Source of the DNA: TMED27 sp050633165
GTDB taxonomy: Bacteria > Pseudomonadota > Alphaproteobacteria > Micavibrionales > Micavibrionaceae
Reading direction: 5' to 3'
NCBI GenBank assembly: GCA_050633165.1
Contig: JBOEFZ010000064.1
Coordinates: forward strand, 1-45,203
DNA length: 45,203 bases
This document shows positions 16,790-24,080 of this stretch, in pieces; within the stretch, counting starts at the first letter, position 1; each line of letters begins with the position of its first letter. The translations under genes and the position numbers were made by a program. The notes under the pieces are model-generated. The model searched no databases and was not told the DNA's origin. It saw only the letters and a program-made list of their open reading frames with translations.

Positions 16790-17266
16790 ATGACCGATAA
16801 GAAAATCTGCATTGCTAAGATCGCTGCTCCGCATGGGCTTAAGGGGTTGGTTAAGATCATTCCTTTTTGTGAGGATGTTTCGTTGATTGAGGCGGTGGAG
16901 GAATTTGACATTACGCTTAAGAACCCGTCGGGAAAATATATTCTGGCGGAGATTGCGGGGGTGAGCTCGCGCGAGGCGGTTGAGGCGATTAAGGGGACGG
17001 AGTTGTTTGTTGATCGTGATGCCCTGCCCGATCCGGAGGAGGGGGAATATTATATTGAGGATTTGGTTGGCCTGCGCGCCGTGAATGCCAATAGCGGCAA
17101 AGATGCGGGGGTGATTATCGCCGTGCATAATTTCGGCGCGGGGGATTTGTTGGAGATTAAGCCCAAAAGCGGTGAGGCTTATCTCGTCCCCTTTAACGAT
17201 GATCATGTGCCGGAGGTTAGCGCGGATAGTGTTAGCGTTATTCCGATGGGGGATGGGGTTGGGTGA
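16790..17266 (+). CDS. rimM: Ribosome maturation factor RimM
   Basis: RimM binds S19 in the 30S head and is needed for 16S rRNA processing. The N-terminal beta-barrel starts with CIAKIAAPHGLKGLVKI, and the PRC-barrel half contains EEGEYYIEDLVGL and LLEIKPKSGEAYLVPFND; 158 aa is normal. I chose ATG 16790; the longer frame from 16751 runs through the repeat and is not family-like. There is no canonical Shine-Dalgarno, only GGTGG from the repeat, so translation may depend on the inserted sequence. Confidence 0.95.
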   Translation: MTDKKICIAKIAAPHGLKGLVKIIPFCEDVSLIEAVEEFDITLKNPSGKYILAEIAGVSSREAVEAIKGTELFVDRDALPDPEEGEYYIEDLVGLRAVNANSGKDAGVIIAVHNFGAGDLLEIKPKSGEAYLVPFNDDHVPEVSADSVSVIPMGDGVG

Positions 17267-17281
17267 CACCTTATCAAGTCC

Positions 17282-17388
17282 GTCATTGCATGCTTTAAAA
17301 AGAAACGAACAAAAGCTATGCTTTTGCTTCGTATGCATGCAATCTATCTTGCGGCGAGGTGGATTGCACGGACGAGCCGTGCAATGAC
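17282..17388. repeat. GTCAT/ATGAC two-hairpin repeat, copy 4, between rimM and trmD
   Basis: Hairpin 1 is GTCATTGCATGC ... GCATGCAATC with an inner stem formed by GAACAAAAGC and GCTTTTGCTTC. Hairpin 2 is GATTGCACGG, loop acgag, CCGTGCAATGAC. It fills most of the gap between rimM and trmD, two genes that normally lie close together. Confidence 0.75.
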
Positions 17389-17406
17389 GGTTTTTTTGGT
17401 GTTTTC

Positions 17407-18150
17407 ATGGCTCTAAATTTTAACATTCTTACCCTTTTCCCCGAGATGTTTCCGGGCTCGCTCGGGATGTCTTTGGCGGGGAAGGCGTTGGAGCGCGGAG
17501 ATTGGGGGTATAATGCCGTGAATATTCGGGATTACGCGGATAATGCGCATAAATCGGTGGATGATACACCCTATGGCGGGGGTGCGGGGATGGTTATGCG
17601 GTGCGATGTGATTGAGAATGCTTTGCTTTCTTTGGGTGACGGTGGACAAGTAACGGGTGACGGTAATTCTGTCACCCGAATATATTTAAGTCCCCGCGGT
17701 AAACCGCTAACACAAAATAAGGTTAAAGAACTCACGCAGGCCTCCGAAATCACGCTGCTTTGCGGGCGGTATGAGGGGGTGGATCAGCGGGTTTTGGATG
17801 CGCATGGGTTTGAAGAGGTTTCAATCGGCGATTATGTGCTTAGCGGTGGGGAGCCGGCGGCGCTTATCTTGATGGATGCGGTGGTGCGGCTCTTGCCCGG
17901 GGTGATGGGGAATGTGGATACGCATGATAATGAGAGCTTTGGCTCTGCTACTGGCGGATTGCTGGAATATCCGCATTATACGCGCCCTAGCGAATGGGTG
18001 GATGCGCATGGGGTGGCGCGCGGCGTGCCGGAGGTTTTGCAATCGGGCAATCATGCAAAGATTAAGGAATGGCGGGAAGAACAGTCTTTGGCGATTACGA
18101 AGGCGCGGCGGCCTGATCTTTTAACCACAGAAACCACAGAGAAAAAGTGA
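17407..18150 (+). CDS. trmD: tRNA (guanine-N1)-methyltransferase TrmD
   Basis: TrmD methylates G37 of tRNAs with G36 and prevents frameshifting. The trefoil-knot SAM site is seen in LCGRYEGVDQRV and SIGDYVLSGGEPAALI; LFPEMFPG, PYGGGAGMVM, IYLSPRGKPLTQ and LLEYPHYTRP are also diagnostic. I chose ATG 17407 (247 aa); the frame upstream of it runs through repeat copy 4. Residues 77-87 (GDGGQVTGDGN) come from a DNA repeat shared with dapF and lengthen the loop before IYLSP. The last residues (TTETTEKK and stop) are encoded by an ACCACAGA-type repeat, so the native C-terminus may have been replaced. Confidence 0.95.
   Translation: MALNFNILTLFPEMFPGSLGMSLAGKALERGDWGYNAVNIRDYADNAHKSVDDTPYGGGAGMVMRCDVIENALLSLGDGGQVTGDGNSVTRIYLSPRGKPLTQNKVKELTQASEITLLCGRYEGVDQRVLDAHGFEEVSIGDYVLSGGEPAALILMDAVVRLLPGVMGNVDTHDNESFGSATGGLLEYPHYTRPSEWVDAHGVARGVPEVLQSGNHAKIKEWREEQSLAITKARRPDLLTTETTEKK
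17635..17666 (+). repeat. GGTGACGG-type repeat inside trmD
   Basis: The segment begins GGTGACGGTGGACAAG and ends CGGGTGACGGTAA, matching 26 of 32 positions of 13719-13750 in dapF. Its second half plus the next bases forms a hairpin GGGTGAC/GTCACCC. It is read in frame on the coding strand. Confidence 0.6.
18123..18147. repeat. ACCACAGA-type half repeat at the 3' end of trmD
   Basis: AACCACAGAAACCACAGAG resembles the arm of the hairpin at 14138-14219. It overlaps the last codons of trmD. A matching right arm is not clear; a decayed candidate (CTCTCTTAAAACCTCTGGC) lies at about 18180. Confidence 0.5.
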
Positions 18151-18215
18151 AGAAATCACAAAGCTTTTGTTTTCTGCGCTCTCTTAAAACCTCTGGCTTT
18201 GGGTGATTAAAAACC

Positions 18216-18245
18216 TTGCATAGCGGCGCTAACTCTGTCATAAAT
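18216..18245 (+). promoter_or_regulatory. Possible rplS promoter
   Basis: TTGCAT (18216-18221), 18 bases, then ATAAAT (18240-18245) precede rplS by about 80 bases. It is plausible because the repeat debris after trmD may separate rplS from the upstream run. Confidence 0.3.
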
Positions 18246-18323
18246 GCGCAAATTTTCGAAAAAACATAACGAACCTGCTAGGCGTGAGCTTAATTACGAG
18301 GTTTAAAACAAGGAAATAGAAAC

Positions 18324-18908
18324 ATGAATGTACTACAAAAATTCGAAGCGAAAGAGCTTCAAAAACAACAAGAAAACAAGTCTATTCCGGATTTTAGTGC
18401 CGGTGATACCCTTCGGGTGAATGTCCGTATTAAGGAAGGTACGCGGGAGCGTATTCAGGCATACGAAGGTGTATGTATTGCGCGTTCCGGTGGTCAAGGT
18501 ATTAACGCGAATTTCGCGGTGCGTAAGATTTCTTACGGTGTTGGTGTTGAGCGTGTGTTCCCGCTTTGGAGTTCACGGATCGAGAGTATCGAAGTTGTGC
18601 GCAAAGGCTCTGTCCGTCGTGCGAAGCTTTATTATCTTCGTGATCGCCGTGGTAAGAGCGCGCGCATTGCCGAGCGTACATCCGGTCATGGTATTGATAC
18701 GACGGTGAATGAGGATGAAGCGAAGCTCACCAAGACACAAAAGCGTGCGCAGAAGAAGGCGGAAAAAGACGCCAAGCGTGCGGAGGCTCGCAAAGAGCAA
18801 GAAGCAGTGTTGAAGGCGAAAGCCGATGCGAAAGCGGCGGAAAAGGCGGCTGCGGAAGCGGCAGCAGCGGCGGAAGCGGCAGCGAGCGAAGCGCCGGCGG
18901 AAGAGTAA
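18324..18908 (+). CDS. rplS: 50S ribosomal protein L19 with long charged tail
   Basis: Residues 1-115 are a standard L19 (FSAGDTLRVNVRIKEG, ERIQAYEGVCIAR, RKISYGVGVERVFPL, VRRAKLYYLRDRRGKSARI). L19 lies at the 30S–50S interface. The protein is 194 aa against ~115-130 for the core family. The tail is first Lys/Arg-rich, then Ala/Glu-rich, ending SEAPAEE, much like the tail of S16 upstream. AAGGAAA ahead of the ATG is a good ribosome-binding site. Two terminators follow. Confidence 0.96.
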   Translation: MNVLQKFEAKELQKQQENKSIPDFSAGDTLRVNVRIKEGTRERIQAYEGVCIARSGGQGINANFAVRKISYGVGVERVFPLWSSRIESIEVVRKGSVRRAKLYYLRDRRGKSARIAERTSGHGIDTTVNEDEAKLTKTQKRAQKKAEKDAKRAEARKEQEAVLKAKADAKAAEKAAAEAAAAAEAAASEAPAEE

Positions 18909-18920
18909 GCCAGATACAAA

Positions 18921-18950
18921 AATGCCGCGATTACCCTCGCGGCATTATGT
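18921..18950 (+). terminator. Rho-independent-type terminator after rplS
   Basis: AATGCCGCGA (18921-18930) and TCGCGGCATT (18937-18946) form a perfect 10-bp stem with a 6-base loop, followed by ATGTTTT. Confidence 0.8.
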
Positions 18951-18963
18951 TTTAAAGATTTTA

Positions 18964-18997
18964 AACCGCCCTGCCCTGCGCTTGGCGGTTTTTTTTT
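18964..18997 (+). terminator. Second terminator after rplS
   Basis: AACCGCC (18964-18970) pairs with GGCGGTT (18984-18990) and runs directly into a tract of nine T. It lies next to the 3' end of the convergent 236-aa gene. Confidence 0.75.
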
Positions 18998-18998
18998 G

Positions 18999-19709
18999 TT
19001 AGTCTAGCGTAAAGGCTGCCTCTCTAACTACAGGCTCCTCGCCAGCTAGAGTCCTAATGGCATTATCGACCTGCCCCAAGGGATAATCATCTCCCTCTTG
19101 CGTCATCATTGTCTCCAAACTCTCATTCAAATCATGCGCATATGCAGGCAGGTCCATTGCGATATTCAACTGTGCCTGGATAGCTGTAAGGTTGTCATGG
19201 ACTGCGGCATGTTCTGAATCAGCAAGATCAACCGCACCGCCGTCTTTTGCAACCGACGCCTCACTCACAAACTCATCGAACCTTTCAATTAATGTGCTAT
19301 ACATTAATAATGTATTCGCTTGGTCACTTGTGACTTGATGCCCATCTAGAATCCTTTGTGCGTCATTGCCATCCATATCAGGAAATTCTTCAGCGACTAT
19401 TTGGACAAGCACTTCATTTGGAAGCGCCGTGATTGCCGCTTCAACTACGTTGCGCTGATAATTTTCTATGCCATTGGGGGACAAAGATGCAATTTTGACA
19501 GCATTATCACCACGATACGATTCCATTGCACTCGCGGGAACCTCCAACATTTCAGACTTTACCTCAACCTCTTCCCCTACGATACTATGTGCAAACACAA
19601 GCATACTACCGTTATCAAGTGTAGCAATCGGTGTTATCATTGAAAATGTTTTTAAATGTGCGTGATAAGGTTCATTTCTGAACCCGTCTTGAAGGTCTAA
19701 GTCACCCAT
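18999..19709 (-). CDS. Hypothetical acidic protein, 236 aa
   Basis: The protein is not recognised. It is soluble, strongly acidic and mostly helical by eye, with no signal peptide or membrane segment. The N-terminal ~60 residues look beta-rich (MITPIATLDNGSMLVFAHSIVG). The rest is helical (VVEAAITALPNEVLVQIVAEEF and onward). AGAGG 6 bases before the ATG is a good ribosome-binding site, which supports a real gene. It is inserted between rplS and leuC, on the opposite strand, and is A/T-richer than both. Confidence 0.65.
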   Translation of the reverse strand: MGDLDLQDGFRNEPYHAHLKTFSMITPIATLDNGSMLVFAHSIVGEEVEVKSEMLEVPASAMESYRGDNAVKIASLSPNGIENYQRNVVEAAITALPNEVLVQIVAEEFPDMDGNDAQRILDGHQVTSDQANTLLMYSTLIERFDEFVSEASVAKDGGAVDLADSEHAAVHDNLTAIQAQLNIAMDLPAYAHDLNESLETMMTQEGDDYPLGQVDNAIRTLAGEEPVVREAAFTLD

Positions 19710-19759
19710 CTGATACCTCTTTTATTCCCGTTTGTCCTACTCTTTTCGGTGGCTTGGCA

Positions 19760-19788
19760 TTGACAGGTCTGGTGCCTGCTTGTTTAAT
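19760..19788 (+). promoter_or_regulatory. Promoter of leuC
   Basis: TTGACA (19760-19765), 17 bases and TTTAAT (19783-19788) form a good sigma-70-type promoter. The start would be near 19795, leaving a leader of about 43 bases, too short for a leucine attenuator peptide. Confidence 0.6.
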
Positions 19789-19837
19789 GCGTTACCTGCT
19801 CTAAATTATACTTACGGAAAGTTAAAGAGGCGTTAAC

Positions 19838-21247
19838 ATGGCTGATAAAGCACGCACTTTGTATGAAAAAATTTGGGATGATCATATTGTCCATACGGGC
19901 GAGGATGGGAGTGGCTTGATCTATATTGATCGGCATTTGGTGCATGAGGTGACGAGCCCGCAGGCGTTTGAGGGGCTGCGGATGGCGGGACGCGCGGTAC
20001 GCCGGCCGGAGAATACTTTGGCGGTGATGGATCATAATGTGCCGACGACGGATCGCAGCGTTCCTATCCAAGAAGAGATGAGCCGGATACAGGTGGATAC
20101 GTTGCGTGCCAATTGCGCGGAGTTCGGGGTTGAGTTGTTTGATCTTACGGATAAACGTCAGGGCATTGTACATATCATCGGGCCGGAGCAAGGCTTTACC
20201 CTGCCTGGCATGACGATTGTTTGCGGGGATAGCCATACCTCCACGCATGGCGCGTTCGGGGCGTTGGCGTTCGGGATCGGGACGAGTGAGGTTGAGCATG
20301 TGCTCGCCACGCAAACGCTCATCCAATCCCCCGCAAAGACGATGCGGATTACGGTGGATGGTACGTTGCAAGATGGTGTGACGGCAAAGGATATGGTTTT
20401 GGCGATTATTGGCAAGATCGGTACGGCGGGCGGCACGGGATATGTGCTGGAATTTGCCGGTGAGGCGGTGCGGAATTTATCCATGGAAGGACGCATGACG
20501 GTTTGCAATATGTCGATTGAGGCGGGCGCGCGTGCGGGCCTTGTTGCGCCGGATGAGACTACGTTTCGCTATATTAAGGGGCGCCCTCGCGCGCCGAAGG
20601 GGGCGGAGTTTGACACGGCGGTGGCGTATTGGAAGGGATTAGCCAGCGATGAAGGCGCGGTGTTTGATAAGGAAGTCACGCTTAAGGCCGAGGATATCGA
20701 GCCGACAGTGACATGGGGCACAACGCCCGAGGATGTGATCGGGATTAGCGGCGAAGTGCCCTCCCCCGATGATTTTGAGGATGTGAATAAGCGGGCATCG
20801 GTGCAGCGGATGCTGGATTATATGGGGCTGGAAGCCGGAACGAAGATTACGGATATTACGCTGGATAAGGTGTTTATCGGGTCTTGCACCAATGCGCGGA
20901 TTGAGGATTTGCGCGCGGTGGCGAAGATTGTTGAGGGCAAGCGCGTTGCAGATAATATTATCGAGGCGATGGTTGTTCCCGGCTCTGGCCTTGTGAAGAT
21001 TATGGCGGAGGAAGAAGGTATTGCGGATATTTTGATTGAGGCTGGCTTTGATTGGCGGGAGCCGGGATGCTCTATGTGTTTGGGTATGAATCCGGATCAA
21101 TTGGAGCCGGGGGAGCGGTGTGCCTCGACGTCAAACCGGAATTTTGAGGGGCGGCAGGGTAAAGGCGGGCGTACGCATTTGGTGTCTCCGGCGATGGCGG
21201 CTGCGGCGGCGATTACGGGGCGGTTGACGGATGTTAGGGCGCTGTAG
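19838..21247 (+). CDS. leuC: 3-isopropylmalate dehydratase, large subunit
   Basis: With LeuD this aconitase-type enzyme isomerises 2- to 3-isopropylmalate in leucine synthesis. The three [4Fe-4S] cysteines lie in GSCTNARIEDL and CSMCLGMN. VCGDSHTSTHGAFGALAFG and EAGARAGLVAPDE are also diagnostic. The length of 469 aa is normal. AGAGG lies ahead of the ATG. In most relatives leuD follows closely; here a repeat and two unrelated genes lie between. Confidence 0.97.
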   Translation: MADKARTLYEKIWDDHIVHTGEDGSGLIYIDRHLVHEVTSPQAFEGLRMAGRAVRRPENTLAVMDHNVPTTDRSVPIQEEMSRIQVDTLRANCAEFGVELFDLTDKRQGIVHIIGPEQGFTLPGMTIVCGDSHTSTHGAFGALAFGIGTSEVEHVLATQTLIQSPAKTMRITVDGTLQDGVTAKDMVLAIIGKIGTAGGTGYVLEFAGEAVRNLSMEGRMTVCNMSIEAGARAGLVAPDETTFRYIKGRPRAPKGAEFDTAVAYWKGLASDEGAVFDKEVTLKAEDIEPTVTWGTTPEDVIGISGEVPSPDDFEDVNKRASVQRMLDYMGLEAGTKITDITLDKVFIGSCTNARIEDLRAVAKIVEGKRVADNIIEAMVVPGSGLVKIMAEEEGIADILIEAGFDWREPGCSMCLGMNPDQLEPGERCASTSNRNFEGRQGKGGRTHLVSPAMAAAAAITGRLTDVRAL

Positions 21248-21258
21248 CTTCTCAAAGC

Positions 21259-21329
21259 GTCATCCTGTGGCATGACCACAGGATCTCATCCTTAAGCAAA
21301 CAGATCCTGCGATCAAGTCGCAGGATGAC
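21259..21329. repeat. GTCAT/ATGAC two-hairpin repeat, copy 5, after leuC
   Basis: Hairpin 1 is GTCATCCTGTGG, loop catga, CCACAGGATC. Hairpin 2 is GATCCTGCGA, loop tcaag, TCGCAGGATGAC. It fills the gap between leuC and the convergent 90-aa gene and may terminate both. Confidence 0.75.
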
Positions 21330-21333
21330 AGTC

Positions 21334-21606
21334 CTAGAATTCAAACTTAAGCTTAACGCCTGCTGCCGGGGTGATGTTGTTTAGATCGGCGGCGGTGGGG
21401 TCGCGGTCGGTTTCGAAGGCTTTTACGAAGAGTTGTAGGGCGCCCTCTTCCTCCGCATCGCCGGAGAAGTTATAGGCTATGCTCTTATCTTCGGTTTCGA
21501 TTGTTGGTTTCGGCTCGAAAATTTCGCCGTCTTGTTCGAAGGCAAAGGTTGAGATTGGCATTAAAAATGCGCATAAGAGTGATAGAATTGGAATTGAGTA
21601 TCGCAT
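21334..21606 (-). CDS. Small secreted hypothetical protein, 90 aa
   Basis: A clear signal peptide (MRYSIPILSLLCAFLMPISTFA, cleavage after TFA) precedes a ~68-residue acidic mature part with no cysteines and no domain I recognise. It ends in Phe (KLKFEF), which can be an outer-membrane beta-strand signal but is weak evidence in so small a protein. AAGGAT 9 bases ahead of the ATG is an adequate ribosome-binding site. It is inserted between leuC and leuD. Confidence 0.55.
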   Translation of the reverse strand: MRYSIPILSLLCAFLMPISTFAFEQDGEIFEPKPTIETEDKSIAYNFSGDAEEEGALQLFVKAFETDRDPTAADLNNITPAAGVKLKFEF

Positions 21607-21675
21607 AGATATTTATCCTTTATAACGAATATACGCGGCAAAAGCAAAGATCGCGTTAATTGAATATGGTAATTT

Positions 21676-22365
21676 ATGAGCATTTGGCCCAAATCTTTTG
21701 ATTTTGATACGGATGAAGTTTGCCAATCCGTTTTCAAACCGTTTATTGAGGAGCAGATGACGGCGTTGGAGGCGTATGACGTGCAGCGCCCAGATGGGCA
21801 TACCTATATCTTTCATGAACATGCGGCGCGGGTGGCGGAGAATGTGCGGCGTACGTGCCTTCATATGGGGCTTGGCGATGTTGTTGCGCGGAATATGTAT
21901 TGGGCGGTGATGCCGCATGATATTGGGAAAAAATCCCTGCCGGTTGATATTTGGGATCAGGAGGAGAAGCCCTCCGGTGCGGTTAAGGCGTATCGGCGGA
22001 CGCATACCTTATTGGGGGCGCAGATTGCGGAGGAGTTGCTGCATGATATTTCGCATCCGTTTAAGGATTTGATGATTGATATTATGCGTTATCATCATGA
22101 ACAGATGGATGGCGGCGGGACGATCGGGGTGGCGGGGGATGCGCTATCTATGCCTGTGCGGCTTTGTGCGATTGTGGAGGCGTATGACGGGTGGAGGATT
22201 TGGCGGCCGCATTACGGGGATCGTGATATTTCTCCGCCGAGTGTTTTGGCGCGGATGCGGGATGAGAAAGGGGCGGAGATTTTTGATATGGATTTGTTTG
22301 AATCCTTTGCGGAAATGAAGATGTTGGATTATAAAGAAGGCCGTATATTACAGCCCCCCCCCTAG
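21676..22365 (+). CDS. HD-GYP-like phosphohydrolase
   Basis: The metal-binding pattern of HD phosphohydrolases is present: H81-D82 in MPHDIGK, H110 in RTHTLLG, H140-H141-E142 in YHHEQMDGGG and D171 in IVEAYDG. Spacing and the HHExxDG segment match HD-GYP proteins, which degrade cyclic di-GMP, but the GYP triplet is replaced (GTIGVAG), so the substrate is uncertain. There is no sensor or receiver domain in its 229 aa, so it is a stand-alone domain. It lies 12 bases before leuD and may share its transcript, although no functional link to leucine synthesis is known. Confidence 0.72.
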   Translation: MSIWPKSFDFDTDEVCQSVFKPFIEEQMTALEAYDVQRPDGHTYIFHEHAARVAENVRRTCLHMGLGDVVARNMYWAVMPHDIGKKSLPVDIWDQEEKPSGAVKAYRRTHTLLGAQIAEELLHDISHPFKDLMIDIMRYHHEQMDGGGTIGVAGDALSMPVRLCAIVEAYDGWRIWRPHYGDRDISPPSVLARMRDEKGAEIFDMDLFESFAEMKMLDYKEGRILQPPP

Positions 22366-22377
22366 AGGATTAGAGCT

Positions 22378-22983
22378 ATGACACCATTTACCGTTTTAAA
22401 GGCCAAGGCCGCGCCGCTGGATATGATTAATGTGGATACGGATATTATTATCCCGAAGCAGTTTTTGAAGACTGTGAAGCGGACGGGGCTTGGGGTTAGT
22501 GCATTTTATAATATTCGCTATGATGATAATGGCGCTCCCCTGCCCGAGTTTTCGCTTAATCAGGCACAGCATGAGGGGGCGGAAATTTTGGTGACGGGGG
22601 AGAATTTTGGCTGCGGCTCTTCGCGCGAACATGCGCCGTGGGCGATTTTGGATATGGGCTTTAAATGCATTATCGCACCTAGCTTTGCCGATATTTTCTT
22701 CAATAACAGTTTTAAGAATGGGATATTGCCGATTGCGTTACCGCAAGAACAGGTGGATCAGTTGATGGCTTCGGCGAAGGATAATCCGGATGTGATTATT
22801 GAAGTGGATTTGGATAAGCAAACCATTACGCGCGGGAATGAATTTTCATTTGAGTTTGAGATTGATCCGTTTCGGAAGCATTGTTTGATCAATGGTTTGG
22901 ATGATATCGGTTTGACGATGGAGAAAAATATTCACATTGATGCGTTTGAGGAAAAGCGCGCGGGAGAGCAGCCATGGGTGTAA
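22378..22983 (+). CDS. leuD: 3-isopropylmalate dehydratase, small subunit
   Basis: LeuD is the swivelling domain partner of LeuC. INVDTDIIIPKQFLKTV and GCGSSREHAPWAI are diagnostic, and 201 aa is normal. AGAGG precedes the ATG. It overlaps leuB by 10 bases, so the pair is co-translated. Confidence 0.97.
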   Translation: MTPFTVLKAKAAPLDMINVDTDIIIPKQFLKTVKRTGLGVSAFYNIRYDDNGAPLPEFSLNQAQHEGAEILVTGENFGCGSSREHAPWAILDMGFKCIIAPSFADIFFNNSFKNGILPIALPQEQVDQLMASAKDNPDVIIEVDLDKQTITRGNEFSFEFEIDPFRKHCLINGLDDIGLTMEKNIHIDAFEEKRAGEQPWV

Positions 22984-24080
22984 AAAAATTAGCGGTATTA
23001 CCAGGCGACGGGATTGGACCGGAGATTGTGGCGGAGGCGGAGAAGGTTCTTGGCTGGTTGGTTGAGAATTCGGATTTGCGCGTTGAGGTTACGCATGGAT
23101 TGATTGGTGGGCAGGCGTATGATGCGCATGGCGTGCCGTTTTGCGATGATGATTTGGCGTTGTGCCGGAGATCGGATGCGATATTGATGGGCAGCGTTGG
23201 CGGGCCGAAATGGGATGATGTTGATTATGCAAAGCGCCCCGAAGCGGGTTTGTTGCGCCTTCGTAAGGAATTAGATTTATTTGCGAATTTGCGCCCTGCT
23301 CTTGTGTTTGATGCGCTTGTGGATGCTTCGACGCTTAAGCCGGAGATTGTGAAGGGCTTGGATATTTTGATTGTTCGCGAGCTTACGGGCGGTGTTTATT
23401 TTGGTGAGCCGCGCGGGATTGAAACATTGGCAAATGGCGAGCGACGTGGATTTAATACGCAAACCTACACCACATCGGAAATTCGCCGCATTGGTAAGGT
23501 TGCGTTTGAGTTGGCGCGGAAGCGTGATGGGCGTGTGCATTCGTGCGAAAAAGCCAATGTGATGGAGAGCGGGAAGCTTTGGCGGGAGGAGATTACGACC
23601 CTGCATGGTGAGGGGTTTGAGGATGTTAACCTTGAGCATATGTATGCGGATAATTGCGCGATGCAGCTGTGCCGGAATCCACGCCAGTTTGATGTGATTG
23701 TGACGGATAATTTGTTTGGTGATATTTTATCCGATGAGGCGGCGATGTTGACGGGGTCTCTCGGGATGTTGCCGTCGGCGTCCTTAGGGGCGGAAGATGT
23801 TGCGGGGCTTTATGAGCCTGTACATGGCTCTGCGCCGGATATTGCGGGGCAAGGGAAGGCTAATCCGCTCGCGACGATTTTGAGCTTGGCGATGCTTTTG
23901 CGCTACTCCTTTGATCGTGGTGATTTGGCGGGTTCGGTTGAGGGCGCGGTGCAGAGCGTTTTGAACTCCGGCACGCGGACGGCGGATATTATGGGCGACG
24001 GCACGCGGGAAGTTTCTACCGCCGAGATGGGGGATGCGGTTGTGGCGGAATTATCCGCATCTCAAGCGAAGGCGGCATGA
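22974..24080 (+). CDS. leuB: 3-isopropylmalate dehydrogenase
   Basis: LeuB oxidises and decarboxylates 3-isopropylmalate with NAD+ as the third step of the leucine branch. LPGDGIGPEI, GSVGGPKWD, RELTGGVYFGEPRG and the NLFGDILSDEAAML signature are visible; 368 aa is normal. A GGGAGAG ribosome-binding site lies inside the end of leuD. Its stop overlaps the next start (ATGA). Confidence 0.97.
   Translation: MGVKKLAVLPGDGIGPEIVAEAEKVLGWLVENSDLRVEVTHGLIGGQAYDAHGVPFCDDDLALCRRSDAILMGSVGGPKWDDVDYAKRPEAGLLRLRKELDLFANLRPALVFDALVDASTLKPEIVKGLDILIVRELTGGVYFGEPRGIETLANGERRGFNTQTYTTSEIRRIGKVAFELARKRDGRVHSCEKANVMESGKLWREEITTLHGEGFEDVNLEHMYADNCAMQLCRNPRQFDVIVTDNLFGDILSDEAAMLTGSLGMLPSASLGAEDVAGLYEPVHGSAPDIAGQGKANPLATILSLAMLLRYSFDRGDLAGSVEGAVQSVLNSGTRTADIMGDGTREVSTAEMGDAVVAELSASQAKAA

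Noticed and set aside
19822..19836. TTAA-N7-TTAA, a CtrA-like site, before leuC
   Set aside because: It spans the leuC ribosome-binding site up to the start codon, downstream of the predicted transcription start; AGAGG is the RBS. One short match in A/T-rich DNA is expected by chance.
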